From the NCBI RefSeq assembly GCF_002940685.1, contig NZ_PNFP01000006.1, positions 124,001 to 188,000 of the forward strand: a DNA stretch of 64,000 nt, read 5' to 3'. Shown piece after piece: positions 1 to 8,688 of the stretch. A model generated the notes under the pieces. The model was not told the DNA's origin, did not search any database, and was given only the letters and a program-made list of their open reading frames with translations. The stretch's first letter is position 1, and the number at the start of each line of letters is the position of its first letter. Source of the DNA: Ensifer adhaerens (lineage in GTDB: Bacteria > Pseudomonadota > Alphaproteobacteria > Rhizobiales > Rhizobiaceae). Made by a program: the position numbers and the translations under genes.

Positions 1-283
1 CCTGGGAGAGCGCGCCTTCCGCCTGGGCACGGCCCTCGACGTCGCCCGCCGGCACCGCCTGCGCGCGGTTGCGCATGGCAATCACTTCTTCCAGCGTCGA
101 CTTTTCGTGCGCGGCGTAGCCCTTCACGGTCTCGATCAGGTTCGGGATCAGATCCGCGCGGCGCTTCAACTGCACGTCGATGCCCGACCAGGCCTCCTCA
201 GCGATCTGCCGCGCCTTGACGAGACCGTTATAGACGAAAACCAGATACAGGATCACCACAACGGCGATTGCCAGACCGATCAT
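1..283 (-). CDS. lemA: LemA family protein (N-terminal part, runs off the window)
   Basis: The first 94 residues of a LemA family protein are present and the rest lies before position 1. The N-terminus is a single hydrophobic membrane segment (about residues 2-16) followed by YNGLVKARQ. The LemA-typical region then appears: AWSGIDVQLKRRADLIPNL and the downstream ETVKGYAAHEKSTLEEV. The ATG at 283 is preceded by a good GGAGG ribosome binding site. LemA proteins are membrane-anchored helical-bundle proteins of poorly known role, often next to TPM-domain or DUF2207 genes, but those neighbours are outside the window. The family call is firm; the function is unknown. Confidence 0.9.
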   Translation of the reverse strand, partial: MIGLAIAVVVILYLVFVYNGLVKARQIAEEAWSGIDVQLKRRADLIPNLIETVKGYAAHEKSTLEEVIAMRNRAQAVPAGDVEGRAQAEGALSQ

Positions 284-530
284 AGGGCACCCTCCAAAAA
301 ACTCGCGCAGAGATTAGCATTCGCTTCTCAGCTTCATAGCGCTTTCTGCAGCATTCGGGCCGAGAAACGCATTGCTCCCCAATTGCCATTTGCAGCGTGA
401 ACACACTGTTCACCGCATCAGCGCCCGATCAGACGAAAACCTCTCGATTCCTGTTCCAATGGTAACGGCGAGCCCGGCGGCGATCGGCGATAGTCGCTTC
501 ATCGAACAACCCGGAACCGAAGTGAAGACC

Positions 531-728
531 ATGAAAACGCTCGCAACTCTCATCAACGTGATCGCCTTTACGGCGCTCTTCGTTGCCTATGCGAGCGCCC
601 ATTCGCCCGAACGGCCGACCGGTGTTCGCCGCGCCCTGCAGACCTATTCCGGTCAAGTCTATACCGGTGCCTACCCGACGATGAAACCGTTCTGCAAGAA
701 CGATATCAGCGCCACCCGGATCATCTGA
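531..728 (+). CDS. small secreted protein of unknown function (65 aa)
   Basis: This is a short reading frame of 65 codons with a clear signal peptide: MKTLATL, a hydrophobic core, and an AYASA-like cleavage site near residue 23. The mature part would be about 40 residues with a single cysteine. No family is recognised. The ribosome binding site is weak (GAAGTGAAG). It lies opposite to its neighbours, and its last 8 bases overlap the 3' end of the kinase gene on the other strand. The signal peptide is the main reason to believe it is expressed; it could also be a degraded remnant. Confidence 0.5.
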   Translation: MKTLATLINVIAFTALFVAYASAHSPERPTGVRRALQTYSGQVYTGAYPTMKPFCKNDISATRII

Positions 729-1278
729 CAGCGGGAATGGCAATCGCTGACATGATCGCTTCTGCCGCCTCATCCGCACCGAGTGTCGTCACGTCGATCT
801 CGACCAGAAGATCGCCGTTGCCGCGCAGCAGCCTGTGGGCGCGACGCAATCCCAGGAGAACTTCGGGGTCGGTCAGCTTGTGCAGCTTGCTGCGACCGGC
901 GCGTGTGAGACGCTTCAGATTTTCCTCGATATCACAGTCGATCACGACCGCAATGAAGCGCGCACCGCGCTGTCGGGCGAGCGCGGCGCAGTCCTCGAAG
1001 GCGCGCGCATCGGCGGCATCGTCCGAGAGCGCGTCGGTAAAGACGAAGGATTGTTCAGCCGGCGCCTTTGCGAGATGTTCGAACACGCTTTTACGCACTG
1101 CAGACCGCAGCGAGCGATAGAGCGGGTCGCCGCGCGCAAACAGCGCTTCTGCCGGATTGATCAGCGTGTGGTTGTCGGCGAGCCGCGCGCCGAGCCTTTC
1201 GGCCAGATGGCGCGCGATTGTGAGCTTGCCGGAGCCCGGCCAGCCGTTGATGTGAACGACGAGGTCGGACGGTTCCAC
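721..1278 (-). CDS. P-loop kinase / AAA-type nucleotide-binding protein (185 aa)
   Basis: This is a small cytoplasmic P-loop protein. Walker A is at residues 12-18 (GWPGSGK), directly after a beta strand (LVVHIN). An LTDPEVLLGLRR segment near residue 150 and a final helix follow the pattern of small shikimate/gluconate-kinase-like folds. The substrate cannot be read from the sequence. Translation probably starts at the GTG at 1278, which lies 2 bases after the glyQ stop codon, so translational coupling to glyQ is likely. The 3' end overlaps a small secreted-protein gene on the other strand by 8 bases. It resembles the AAA family kinases common in rhizobia. Confidence 0.75.
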   Translation of the reverse strand: MEPSDLVVHINGWPGSGKLTIARHLAERLGARLADNHTLINPAEALFARGDPLYRSLRSAVRKSVFEHLAKAPAEQSFVFTDALSDDAADARAFEDCAALARQRGARFIAVVIDCDIEENLKRLTRAGRSKLHKLTDPEVLLGLRRAHRLLRGNGDLLVEIDVTTLGADEAAEAIMSAIAIPAVR

Positions 1279-1280
1279 CC

Positions 1281-2237
1281 TCAAGCGGCGTCCCGGTTGA
1301 GGTTCGCGCCGCCGGCGTCGGTCAGGAGGAAGGCTTCGCCGCAGGCTTTCGCCAGCGTACGCACGCGCAGGATGTAGCTCTGGCGCTCGGTGACCGAGAT
1401 CACCCCGCGGGCATCGAGCAGGTTGAACACATGGCTCGCCTTGATGCACTGGTCATAGGCGGGGAAGACGCACTTGTGCAGATGGTTGTTGCTCTCATCA
1501 CCCGGTGCGCCGGCTGCCAGCAGCGCCTGGCACTCCGCTTCCGCGTCGATGAAGTGCTGATGCAGCATCGCGGTGTTGGCGTATTCGAAATTGTAGCGCG
1601 AGTATTCCTGTTCGGCCTGCAGGAAGACGTCGCCATAGCTGATCTTCTCGGCGCCCTCGCGGCCGTTGAAGTTCAGGTCGTAGACGTTGTCGACGCCCTG
1701 CACATACATGGCAAGACGCTCGAGACCATAGGTCAGTTCGCCCGAAACCGGCGAGCATTCGATACCGCAGACCTGCTGGAAGTACGTGAACTGCGACACT
1801 TCCATGCCGTCGCACCAGCATTCCCAGCCGAGCCCCCAGGCGCCGAGCGTCGGGCTTTCCCAGTCGTCCTCGACGAAACGGATATCGTGCAGCAGCGGGT
1901 CGAGGCCGATCGCCTCGAGCGAGCCGAGATAGAGCTCCTGCAGGTTCGACGGGTTCGGCTTCAGGATCACCTGGTACTGATAGTAATGCTGCAGGCGGTT
2001 CGGGTTTTCGCCGTAGCGGCCATCGGTCGGGCGACGCGACGGCTGCACGTAGGCCGCGCGCCAAGGACGCGGCCCGAGAGCACGCAAGGTCGTCGCCGGA
2101 TGGAACGTGCCGGCGCCCACTTCCATGTCGTAGGGCTGCAGAACGGCACAACCCTTGTCGGCCCAATAGTTGTGCAGTGTCAGGATCAGAGCCTGAAACG
2201 AGCGCTTCGGGTTCATATGATCAGGCAGAGTGGTCAT
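1281..2237 (-). CDS. glyQ: glycyl-tRNA synthetase alpha subunit
   Basis: GlyQ is the catalytic alpha chain of the alpha2-beta2 glycyl-tRNA synthetase that charges tRNA-Gly in the cytoplasm. At 318 aa it has the family's usual length. The conserved start of the fold is visible ([13 protein letters not shown], then [14 protein letters not shown] and TLRALGP), as are the class II core segments [14 protein letters not shown] and [17 protein letters not shown]. The chosen ATG at 2237 matches the family N-terminus; an upstream in-frame extension has no family support. The beta subunit gene glyS is not adjacent in this window: a P-loop kinase gene follows glyQ, so glyS is probably beyond the left edge. 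Confidence 0.97.
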   Translation of the reverse strand: MTTLPDHMNPKRSFQALILTLHNYWADKGCAVLQPYDMEVGAGTFHPATTLRALGPRPWRAAYVQPSRRPTDGRYGENPNRLQHYYQYQVILKPNPSNLQELYLGSLEAIGLDPLLHDIRFVEDDWESPTLGAWGLGWECWCDGMEVSQFTYFQQVCGIECSPVSGELTYGLERLAMYVQGVDNVYDLNFNGREGAEKISYGDVFLQAEQEYSRYNFEYANTAMLHQHFIDAEAECQALLAAGAPGDESNNHLHKCVFPAYDQCIKASHVFNLLDARGVISVTERQSYILRVRTLAKACGEAFLLTDAGGANLNRDAA

Positions 2238-2362
2238 GGATCGCGTCCGGATATCTTCCAAAAAATGAGCCGGACAGGTGCCACGCCTGATGACGAGGGT
2301 CAAGCGCTACGGCAGCGGGTGGGCAAATAGACCGACTGTCGCCTTCTGCGCGCCGACCGCCC

Positions 2363-2554
2363 CTACTCGCCATCACGCTTCAACCTGTATTCGCCGGTTT
2401 CTGGGTCCTGCACCAATGTTCCCTGGGCCCCGGTCCGCTCCTCGCGGCGAGCCTGTTCGCGCTGGCGCGTCAGCTTCCGGGCATCCGCCACAAATTTGCG
2501 GTAGCCGAGCCAGAAGACAAAACCTGCGATCAGGAGCAGGATGAGTTGCGGCAT
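2363..2554 (-). CDS. small membrane protein (63 aa)
   Basis: This is a 63-residue protein with one N-terminal membrane helix (about residues 2-18, LILLLIAGFVFWLG). A highly charged cytoplasmic segment follows, rich in Arg, Lys and Glu, and the C-terminus reads DPETGEYRLKRDGE. The gene sits between the S49 peptidase and glyQ on the same strand and may be cotranscribed with them. The layout (one membrane helix plus charged tail) is common in uncharacterised rhizobial proteins. I do not recognise a named domain and infer no function. Confidence 0.75.
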   Translation of the reverse strand: MPQLILLLIAGFVFWLGYRKFVADARKLTRQREQARREERTGAQGTLVQDPETGEYRLKRDGE

Positions 2555-2588
2555 TTTCCCTCCAAGGACATTTCAGGCCGGGCAGGCA

Positions 2589-3455
2589 TCAAAGCCCGAA
2601 CCGCGCCCACAATGCCCTTTCCTCGATGGCTTCGGCAAGTCCCGCCGCTGCGGAAGCCGCCAACGGCGCGGCGATTGCGCCGGCAACGGCAGCACCTGTC
2701 TGCCGGCGACCGAAAAGGCTGCGCACCGGCTGGATGAGTTCGAGGCGCGCCTTCTCGCCATAGCGCTTCTTCACCTCGCCGCGCAGGTCCCCAAGACCGT
2801 CGATCAGACCCAGCTCCAGCCCACGCCGGCCCGTCCAGAAAAGCCCGGAGAAGATGTCGGGATCGTCGGCGAGCAACTGCCCGCGACGCGCCTTGACCAT
2901 CTGGATGAAGGTGTCGTGGATGTCGAGCTGCAGGTTCTTCAGGAAGGCGATGTCACCCTCCTTTTCCGGCTGGAACGGATCGAGCATCACCTTGTTTTCG
3001 CCGGCGGTATAGACACGCCGCTCGACGCCGATCTTCTTCAGGAGTTCCGGAAAGCCGAACCCGCCCGAGACAACGCCGATCGAGCCGACGATCGAGGTCG
3101 GGTCGGCGATGATCTCGTCACCGGCAAGCGCGATCATGTAGCCGCCGGATGCCGCAACGTCCTCGACGAAGATCAGCACGCGCTTCTTCTTCTCAAGGGC
3201 GAGATCGCGGATGCGCTGATAGATCAGCCGCGACTGTACCGGCGAGCCGCCAGGCGAATTGACGGAAATCGCCACAGCGGGCGCTTCCTTTATCGCAAAG
3301 GCCTTTTCGAGAAGCGGTGCCGCCGAGGCCAGGTTGAGTGCTGGCCGGAACTGACCGCCACCGGCCATGATCGCGCCGTGGAGCCGGACGACGGGGATCG
3401 TCACGCCTTCCTTGCGAAAACGCTTCGGCAACAACCGTCTCAGGAATGCCTTCAT
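2589..3455 (-). CDS. sppA: S49 family serine peptidase (SppA/SohB-like)
   Basis: This is a 288-aa single-domain S49 peptidase, the signal-peptide-peptidase A family that cleaves remnant signal peptides or membrane-associated peptides. The crotonase-like core is clear: VVRLHGAIM, ISVNSPGGSP, then FVEDVAASGGYMIALAGDEI with the nucleophile Ser in the AASGGY motif, and SIVGSIGVV. The protein is about half the length of E. coli SppA and lacks an obvious long N-terminal membrane anchor. The start at 3455 was chosen because AGGAG lies 6 bases upstream; an in-frame ATG 24 bases earlier is less well placed. A run of Ala and Gly near the C-terminus may be a weak membrane association segment. Confidence 0.92.
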   Translation of the reverse strand: MKAFLRRLLPKRFRKEGVTIPVVRLHGAIMAGGGQFRPALNLASAAPLLEKAFAIKEAPAVAISVNSPGGSPVQSRLIYQRIRDLALEKKKRVLIFVEDVAASGGYMIALAGDEIIADPTSIVGSIGVVSGGFGFPELLKKIGVERRVYTAGENKVMLDPFQPEKEGDIAFLKNLQLDIHDTFIQMVKARRGQLLADDPDIFSGLFWTGRRGLELGLIDGLGDLRGEVKKRYGEKARLELIQPVRSLFGRRQTGAAVAGAIAAPLAASAAAGLAEAIEERALWARFGL

Positions 3456-3638
3456 TTCAACTCCTGCCTGCTGGGCCATGTCCACGATCTTGGGCCGGAA
3501 CAACCGGAAATCATAGACGTGACCTCGCCTCATCGGCGAAAGCAATATGCTTCGCCGCACCTGTTCGGATCACCCGCCAAGGGTTCTTCCATGCCATGTA
3601 TGCACTGATGCGGCGAACGCAATGCCGCATACGGTAAA

Positions 3639-4412
3639 TCAGCGGCGGCGATAGACGGCGCGACCATTGTTGAGGTCGTCGACATGGTCGGCGAAGCGAT
3701 GTCCCTCCTCGTGCATGACGAGCGGCGCGCGCAGCACCAGCCGCTTGCGGCTCTGCTTGATCGCCGTCACCAGGATGCGCACGGCGTTTTCACCGACCCG
3801 CGGATGCAGCGCCGTCACCTCGATGCCGCCGAAACGGCGGCCGCAGGCGGCGATGATCTCGGCGATCGATTCCGGCCGGGCAATCAGCGACAGCTGCCCG
3901 CCCGGCTTCATGATCGCGCCTGATGTCTTCACCCAGACTTCGAACAGCCCGTCGCTCATCGCATGTGCCTCGGCTTTGAGGCTATCCGGCGTCTTGCGGT
4001 CGGAGGCATCGTTGAAGGGCGGGTTCATGATCACGTGGTCGAAGCTGTCATCGGCGAGGCCGGCCGCGACGCGCGCCTTGCCGGCGAGCGAAACGTCGGC
4101 CTCGATGACCGAGACTCGCTGGGCAAAGCGGGCATTGTCGGCGAGCGCCAGGCTGCGGCGGGCGTATTCCGCCATGACTGGCGAACGCTCCACCAGCACC
4201 ACTTCCGCGCCCTCCATGCGCGAGGCAACGGCCATGCCGGCAGCGCCCGCCCCGGCGCCGAGATCGGCGACCCGGCAGGGACGATCCGATGCCACGAGCG
4301 ATGCCAGAAGCATGGCGTCCATGCCGGAGCGGTGACCCTGGCCAAGCGGCTGGACGACGTGGAACCTGCCGCGATGAAAGGCGTCGACGGTCTCGGTCGC
4401 CGCAGCCGGCAT
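3639..4412 (-). CDS. TrmN6-like tRNA (adenine-N6)-methyltransferase
   Basis: This is a class I SAM-dependent methyltransferase of the TrmN6/YfiC group, which methylates N6 of adenine in tRNA. The SAM-binding motif I is VADLGAGAGAAGMAVA, and the N6-adenine catalytic motif IV is NPPFND, preceded by VIM. The N-terminal DAFHRGRFHVVQPLGQGHRSGMDAMLLA is also typical of the group. At 257 aa it matches the family. The gene starts at or just before the stop of the DUF2007 gene: ATG at 4412, or a TTG at 4427 that would overlap that stop by TTGA. The two genes are therefore probably one transcript. The exact tRNA target is inferred only from family membership. Confidence 0.88.
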   Translation of the reverse strand: MPAAATETVDAFHRGRFHVVQPLGQGHRSGMDAMLLASLVASDRPCRVADLGAGAGAAGMAVASRMEGAEVVLVERSPVMAEYARRSLALADNARFAQRVSVIEADVSLAGKARVAAGLADDSFDHVIMNPPFNDASDRKTPDSLKAEAHAMSDGLFEVWVKTSGAIMKPGGQLSLIARPESIAEIIAACGRRFGGIEVTALHPRVGENAVRILVTAIKQSRKRLVLRAPLVMHEEGHRFADHVDDLNNGRAVYRRR

Positions 4413-4423
4413 CGGCTCCGCGC

Positions 4424-4645
4424 TCAAGGTCGCAACTCCGCCTCGAGCCCGGCATCGATCAGGATCCGGCGCGCCGCATCCGCGTCTTCCTCGGCGACCA
4501 GAAACCGACGGGGCAAGAGGCCAAGCGAACCTTCGAGAATGCTCATCCCCTGGTCGGCGATGAGGCTTGCGATACCGGCATCCTTCATCAGGCTCTCGGC
4601 GAAGGAGAGCACGACGGCATCGTTGGTACGGATCAATTCCTTCAT
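4424..4645 (-). CDS. DUF2007 family small protein
   Basis: A 73-aa protein of the DUF2007 (putative signal transducing protein) family. Its pattern is MKELIRTNDAVVLSFAESL, then GMSILEGSLGLLPRRFLV, then EEDADAARRILIDAGL. This is a compact alpha/beta fold that typically occurs as a stand-alone small protein or as a fused module. It is immediately upstream of, and probably cotranscribed with, the TrmN6-like methyltransferase, a pairing known from rhizobia. It diverges from ispB; 107 bases separate the two start codons. Molecular function is unknown. Confidence 0.88.
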   Translation of the reverse strand: MKELIRTNDAVVLSFAESLMKDAGIASLIADQGMSILEGSLGLLPRRFLVAEEDADAARRILIDAGLEAELRP

Positions 4646-4691
4646 CCGGCGGTTTTTCCTGTCCTATTTCAGCAAGCGGGACAATTCGCCT

Positions 4692-4720
4692 CTTGCCGCA
4701 CGGGACACCCCTTCCTATTG
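4692..4720 (+). promoter_or_regulatory. predicted sigma-70 type promoter of ispB
   Basis: CTTGCC (4692-4697), a 17-base spacer and CTATTG (4715-4720) match the rhizobial CTTGAC-N17-CTATAT pattern in position and mostly in sequence. The ispB start codon is 33 bases further on. The -10 box overlaps an inverted repeat at 4717-4734. Confidence 0.5.
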
Positions 4721-4734
4721 TCGAAAGCGACAAT
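4717..4734. repeat. inverted repeat over the ispB transcription start
   Basis: ATTGTCG and CGACAAT form perfect 7-base arms around AAAG. The repeat covers the end of the predicted -10 box and the expected +1 of ispB. It could be an operator or a 5' hairpin of the ispB mRNA. Confidence 0.5.
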
Positions 4735-4752
4735 GAAAACAGGAGTCCCGGT

Positions 4753-5769
4753 GTGGGCGTAGTGATACCGCTGGAAGACAGCAAAAACAAACAGGCGTCC
4801 GTAAAGCCGCTCGTCGACCTGACTGCGTCGGACATGGAGCGCGTCAACCAGCTCATCCTGTCGAAGGCCGGCTCCGACGTTCAGATGATTCCCGAAGTCG
4901 CCAACCACCTGATTTCTTCGGGCGGCAAGCGCCTGCGTCCGATGCTGACGCTCGCCTCCGCCTCGATGTTCGGCTACGAGGGCGACGCCCACGTGAAGCT
5001 CGCGACCAGCGTCGAGTTCATGCACACCGCCACGCTTCTCCATGACGACGTCGTCGACGAAAGCGACCTTCGCCGCGGCAAGTCCACCGCACGCACGATC
5101 TGGGGCAACCAGGCGAGCGTTCTGGTCGGCGACTTCTTGCTCGGCCAGGCCTTCCGCATGATGGTCGACGTCGGCTCGCTCGATGCGCTCGACGTGCTGT
5201 CGACCGCCGCTTCGGTCATTGCCGAAGGCGAAGTGCTGCAGCTTTCCGTCGCCAAGAACATGGAAACGACCGAGGACGATTACCTCCAGGTCATCCGCGC
5301 CAAGACCGCAGCGCTTTTTGCCGCTGCCGCCGAAGTCGGGCCGATCGTCGCCCAGACCAGCAAGTCCGATCGCAACGCGCTGAAATCCTACGGCATGAAC
5401 CTCGGCCTCGCCTTCCAGCTCGTCGACGACGTGCTCGACTACGGTGGCTCGTCGAGCGACCTCGGCAAGAATGTCGGCGACGATTTCCGCGAAGGCAAGA
5501 TCACCCTGCCGGTGATCCTCTCCTACCGTCGCGGCACGGCGGAGGACCGTGCCTTCTGGCGCGAGGCGATCGAAGGCGGCGACAGCAGCGATCAGAACCT
5601 CGACAAGGCTCTGGGTCTGATCAAGCGCTATGGCGGCCTCAGCGACACGATCGCACGCGCCCAGCACTACGGCACGATCGCCCGCGATGCGCTGGCGCCG
5701 CTGCCGGCGTCTCCCTGGAAATCGGCGCTGACCGAAGTCATCGACTTCTGCATCGATCGCGTCAGCTGA
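4753..5769 (+). CDS. ispB: polyprenyl diphosphate synthase (octaprenyl/decaprenyl type)
   Basis: This is a trans-prenyltransferase that builds the long isoprenoid side chain of ubiquinone by adding isopentenyl diphosphate units to an allylic diphosphate. Both Asp-rich motifs are present: DDVVD (first, with LLHDDVVDESDLRRG) and DDVLD (second, with FQLVDDVLDYGG). GGKRLRPML marks the substrate-binding start of the fold. The length is 338 aa, usual for the family. The start is the GTG at 4753, with AGGAG 7 bases upstream and MGVVIPLED-like family N-terminus. In this lineage the product is expected to be the C50 chain of Q10; that chain length is inferred, not read. A promoter-like sequence lies at 4692-4720. 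Confidence 0.95.
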   Translation: MGVVIPLEDSKNKQASVKPLVDLTASDMERVNQLILSKAGSDVQMIPEVANHLISSGGKRLRPMLTLASASMFGYEGDAHVKLATSVEFMHTATLLHDDVVDESDLRRGKSTARTIWGNQASVLVGDFLLGQAFRMMVDVGSLDALDVLSTAASVIAEGEVLQLSVAKNMETTEDDYLQVIRAKTAALFAAAAEVGPIVAQTSKSDRNALKSYGMNLGLAFQLVDDVLDYGGSSSDLGKNVGDDFREGKITLPVILSYRRGTAEDRAFWREAIEGGDSSDQNLDKALGLIKRYGGLSDTIARAQHYGTIARDALAPLPASPWKSALTEVIDFCIDRVS

Positions 5770-5929
5770 CGGGGCATCGGGCGAGCCAGAGCGGACGATA
5801 GGATTTTCTTGCCGCGTTGCGCCAAAAAAGCCATTCTGTTCCTCAAGAGTTGCGCTGGGCTATCTGTGGCTGACTCCGAAACAACCCTTAGTGGTGCGAA
5901 AGCCGAGCGATCGGCGCGAAAGGTTTGAC

Positions 5930-7765
5930 ATGCGGCAAAAGACGATTCTCCGCCTCCTCAGCGGCGCAGCACTGCTGGCTCTCGCTGCAGTCAGCGGCGG
6001 TCACCAGGCCTTTGCCGAGGAGAAGGCCGCAGCCGTCGAGGAAACCGAACCGTTCGACATCAAGTCGGTCAACACCTTTTCCGGCGCCTTTCTCGCTGCC
6101 CGCACCGCCGATACGGATCGCGATTTCGCTTCCGCCACCGAACTCTACCGGATCGCGCTTCAGTTCGAGCCCAACAACAACGACGTCAAGCAGCGGCTGA
6201 TGATCACGCTGCTGATGGCCGGCCAGTTCGACGAAGGCGCGAAGATTGCCGAGCAGCTGAAGTCCGACCCGGCCGTCGAGCGCATCACAACGGTCATTCG
6301 CGCAATCGAAGCCATCCGCAAGCGCGAGTATCGCAATGCGCAGAAGCTTCTGAACTACCAGGGACCGAACGATCTCGACCGGCTGATGAACGGCCTGCTT
6401 TCGGCCTGGGCGAAGTTCGGCCAGGGCAAGTCGAAGGAAGCTCTGGCGCAGATCAAGGAGCTTGACGGCCCCGAATGGTTCCGCGTGTTCAAGAATTACC
6501 ATGCCGGCGCAATCGCCGTTGCCGCGGGTGACAAGCAGACGGCGCGTACTAGGCTCAACGATGCCATCCTCGACCGCGAAGGCGGAAGTGCCGCCCCCGA
6601 CACCTTCATGCGCGCGGTGGAAGCGCTCGCCCGTTTCGAGGCGCGCGAAGGCAACAAGCAGAAGGCCCTCGACACCGTCGCCGTCGGCGAAAACATGGTC
6701 AACAACTACACGCCGCTGCAGGCGCTGAGGACCGAGATCGAGAACGGTGTTCCGCAGGAACAGCAGGTCAAGAACGCCACCCAGGGTGCCGCGGCCGTGC
6801 TCTTCTCGATCGGCGCGGCACTCAACCGCGACGGCGCCGAGGATATCGTCTCGCTCTATCTGCAGACCGCGCGCCGGCTCGACCCTGACAGCGCCGATAT
6901 CCTGGTCATGCTCGGCGGCATCGCCGAAAACCTGAAAAAGCCGAACGAGGCGATCGAACTCTACAAGGCCATTCCCGAGACATCACCGATGCGGCGCGTT
7001 TCGGAACTGCAGCTCGGCCTCAGTCTCGCCAGCATCGGCAAGGTCGATGAAGCAAAGAAGCACCTGAAGGCGCTGATCGACGTCGATCCGAAGAACATCC
7101 GCAACTATCTCGCCTATGGCAGCGTGCTTTCCGACGCCAAGGACTACAAGGAGATGGGCGAGCTCTACGACCGGGCGGTCGACCAGATCGGCCCCGTGCC
7201 GAAGCGCAGCGACTGGACCGTGTTCTTCCAGCGCGGCATTGCGTACGAGCGCCAGAAGCTGTGGGACAAGGCCGAGCCGAATTTCCGCAAGGCGCTGGAA
7301 CTCAATCCGGACCAGCCGCAGGTGCTGAACTATCTCGGCTATTCCTGGGTCGACATGAACATCAACCTCGACGAAGGCCTGGAGATGATCCGCAAGGCCG
7401 TCGAGCTGAAGCCGGATGACGGCTACATCGTCGATTCCCTCGGCTGGGCCTATTTCCGCATGAACCGCTTCGACGACGCGGTGGTCGAACTCGAAAAGGC
7501 GGCCGAACTGATGGCCGGCGATCCGACGATCAACGATCACCTCGGCGACGCCTACTGGCGCGTCGGGCGCAAGCTCGAGGCCGTGTTCCAATGGACGCAG
7601 ACGCTTGAGCTGAAGCCCGAGGAAGCCGAGATCCCGAAGATCAAGGCGAAGATCGAAAACGGCCTGCCGCCGCTGAAAGAAACGGTTCCGGCCTCGGCCG
7701 ACGCCAAGGAAACCGCGCCGAAGAAGGTGACTCCGGAAGCGCCGGCGCCGGACAAGAAGTCCTGA
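5930..7765 (+). CDS. secreted TPR-repeat protein
   Basis: This 611-aa protein has an N-terminal signal peptide (residues 1 to about 27, cleaved near QAFAEE) and many tetratricopeptide repeats. The clearest repeats lie in the C-terminal half, for example FRKALELNPDQPQVLNYLGY and IRKAVELKPDDGYIVDSLGW. The N-terminal part has the DIKSVNTFSGAFLAARTADTD segment seen in alphaproteobacterial TPR proteins of cell-envelope context. The tail is Lys/Pro/Glu rich. The ATG at 5930 follows AAAGG. Only 7 bases separate its stop from ispE, so the two are probably cotranscribed. TPR proteins scaffold protein complexes; the partner here is unknown. Confidence 0.9.
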   Translation: MRQKTILRLLSGAALLALAAVSGGHQAFAEEKAAAVEETEPFDIKSVNTFSGAFLAARTADTDRDFASATELYRIALQFEPNNNDVKQRLMITLLMAGQFDEGAKIAEQLKSDPAVERITTVIRAIEAIRKREYRNAQKLLNYQGPNDLDRLMNGLLSAWAKFGQGKSKEALAQIKELDGPEWFRVFKNYHAGAIAVAAGDKQTARTRLNDAILDREGGSAAPDTFMRAVEALARFEAREGNKQKALDTVAVGENMVNNYTPLQALRTEIENGVPQEQQVKNATQGAAAVLFSIGAALNRDGAEDIVSLYLQTARRLDPDSADILVMLGGIAENLKKPNEAIELYKAIPETSPMRRVSELQLGLSLASIGKVDEAKKHLKALIDVDPKNIRNYLAYGSVLSDAKDYKEMGELYDRAVDQIGPVPKRSDWTVFFQRGIAYERQKLWDKAEPNFRKALELNPDQPQVLNYLGYSWVDMNINLDEGLEMIRKAVELKPDDGYIVDSLGWAYFRMNRFDDAVVELEKAAELMAGDPTINDHLGDAYWRVGRKLEAVFQWTQTLELKPEEAEIPKIKAKIENGLPPLKETVPASADAKETAPKKVTPEAPAPDKKS

Positions 7766-7772
7766 TCGCTCC

Positions 7773-8687
7773 ATGTCGGAAGGCGACATCGCGGGCTTCG
7801 CGCTGACGCGCGTGGCCCCCGCCAAGATCAATCTGGCGCTTCACGTCGTCGGCCAGCGGGCCGACGGCCATCATCTCCTCGAAAGCCTCGTCACCTTTGC
7901 CGATCGCGGCGATCGCGTCGGTTTCTCACCGGCGGATGCGGATCGCTTCACGGTGTCTGGGCCTTTCTCCACCGAGTTGCCCATGGATGCCGGCGTGCAG
8001 GGCGGCAACCTGGTTCTGAAGGCGCGAGACCTGCTTCGCCACGAACTGCGGACGCTCAACCCCAGAGCGGCCGGCCCCGTCCATCTGCATCTCGAAAAGA
8101 ACCTCCCCCTTGCTTCGGGCATAGGCGGCGGATCAGCCGATGCTGCCGCAACGCTTCTCGGGCTTGTCGATCTCTGGGACGCCAGGATCGAGCCTTCCCG
8201 CCTTGGCGCCATCGCCTTGCGGCTCGGGGCGGACGTGCCGATGTGCCTTGCCGGCATGCCACTGCTCGCCAAGGGGATCGGCGAGGACATCGCGCCGCTT
8301 GAGGATTTCCCTGCCCTGCCGATCGTGCTGGTCAATCCGCTGGTGGCGGTCTCGACGCCGGTCGTGTTCCGGACCCTCGCCAACAAGACCAACCCAGCGC
8401 TTGTTGCCCCCGTGCATGCCGATAGCGCGGCCGAGTGGATGTCCGCGATCGCGACGATGCGCAACGATCTGCAGCCGCCAGCGGAGGGGCTTGAACCCGT
8501 GATCGGCGAGGTCTGCCAGGCGCTGACGCAAGCCGGATCGGCACTCACGCGCATGTCGGGCTCGGGCGCCACGTGCTTCGGCCTTTTCGACAGCGACGCG
8601 GCCGCGGCTGCGACAGCGCGTGCTCTTTCGGACGCCCACCCCGGATGGTACGTTCTTGCCTGCAGGACGGTGGGCAGAGGGAAATAA
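7773..8687 (+). CDS. ispE: 4-diphosphocytidyl-2-C-methyl-D-erythritol kinase
   Basis: IspE phosphorylates 4-diphosphocytidyl-2-C-methylerythritol in the MEP pathway of isoprenoid synthesis. The GHMP-kinase signatures are visible: APAKINLALHV near the N-terminus, the ATP-binding PLASGIGGGSADAAA loop near residue 115, and the C-terminal MSGSGATCFGLF glycine-rich motif. At 304 aa it is the usual size. The gene lies 7 bases after the TPR gene and its stop is one base before the moaB start. Its product feeds the same isoprenoid supply used by ispB upstream, so the local grouping makes metabolic sense. Confidence 0.96.
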   Translation: MSEGDIAGFALTRVAPAKINLALHVVGQRADGHHLLESLVTFADRGDRVGFSPADADRFTVSGPFSTELPMDAGVQGGNLVLKARDLLRHELRTLNPRAAGPVHLHLEKNLPLASGIGGGSADAAATLLGLVDLWDARIEPSRLGAIALRLGADVPMCLAGMPLLAKGIGEDIAPLEDFPALPIVLVNPLVAVSTPVVFRTLANKTNPALVAPVHADSAAEWMSAIATMRNDLQPPAEGLEPVIGEVCQALTQAGSALTRMSGSGATCFGLFDSDAAAAATARALSDAHPGWYVLACRTVGRGK

Positions 8688-8688
8688 C

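Noticed and set aside
3639..4856. Extension of the TrmN6-like gene far upstream
   Set aside because: The longer frame would run across the DUF2007 gene and into the ispB promoter and lacks family homology there.
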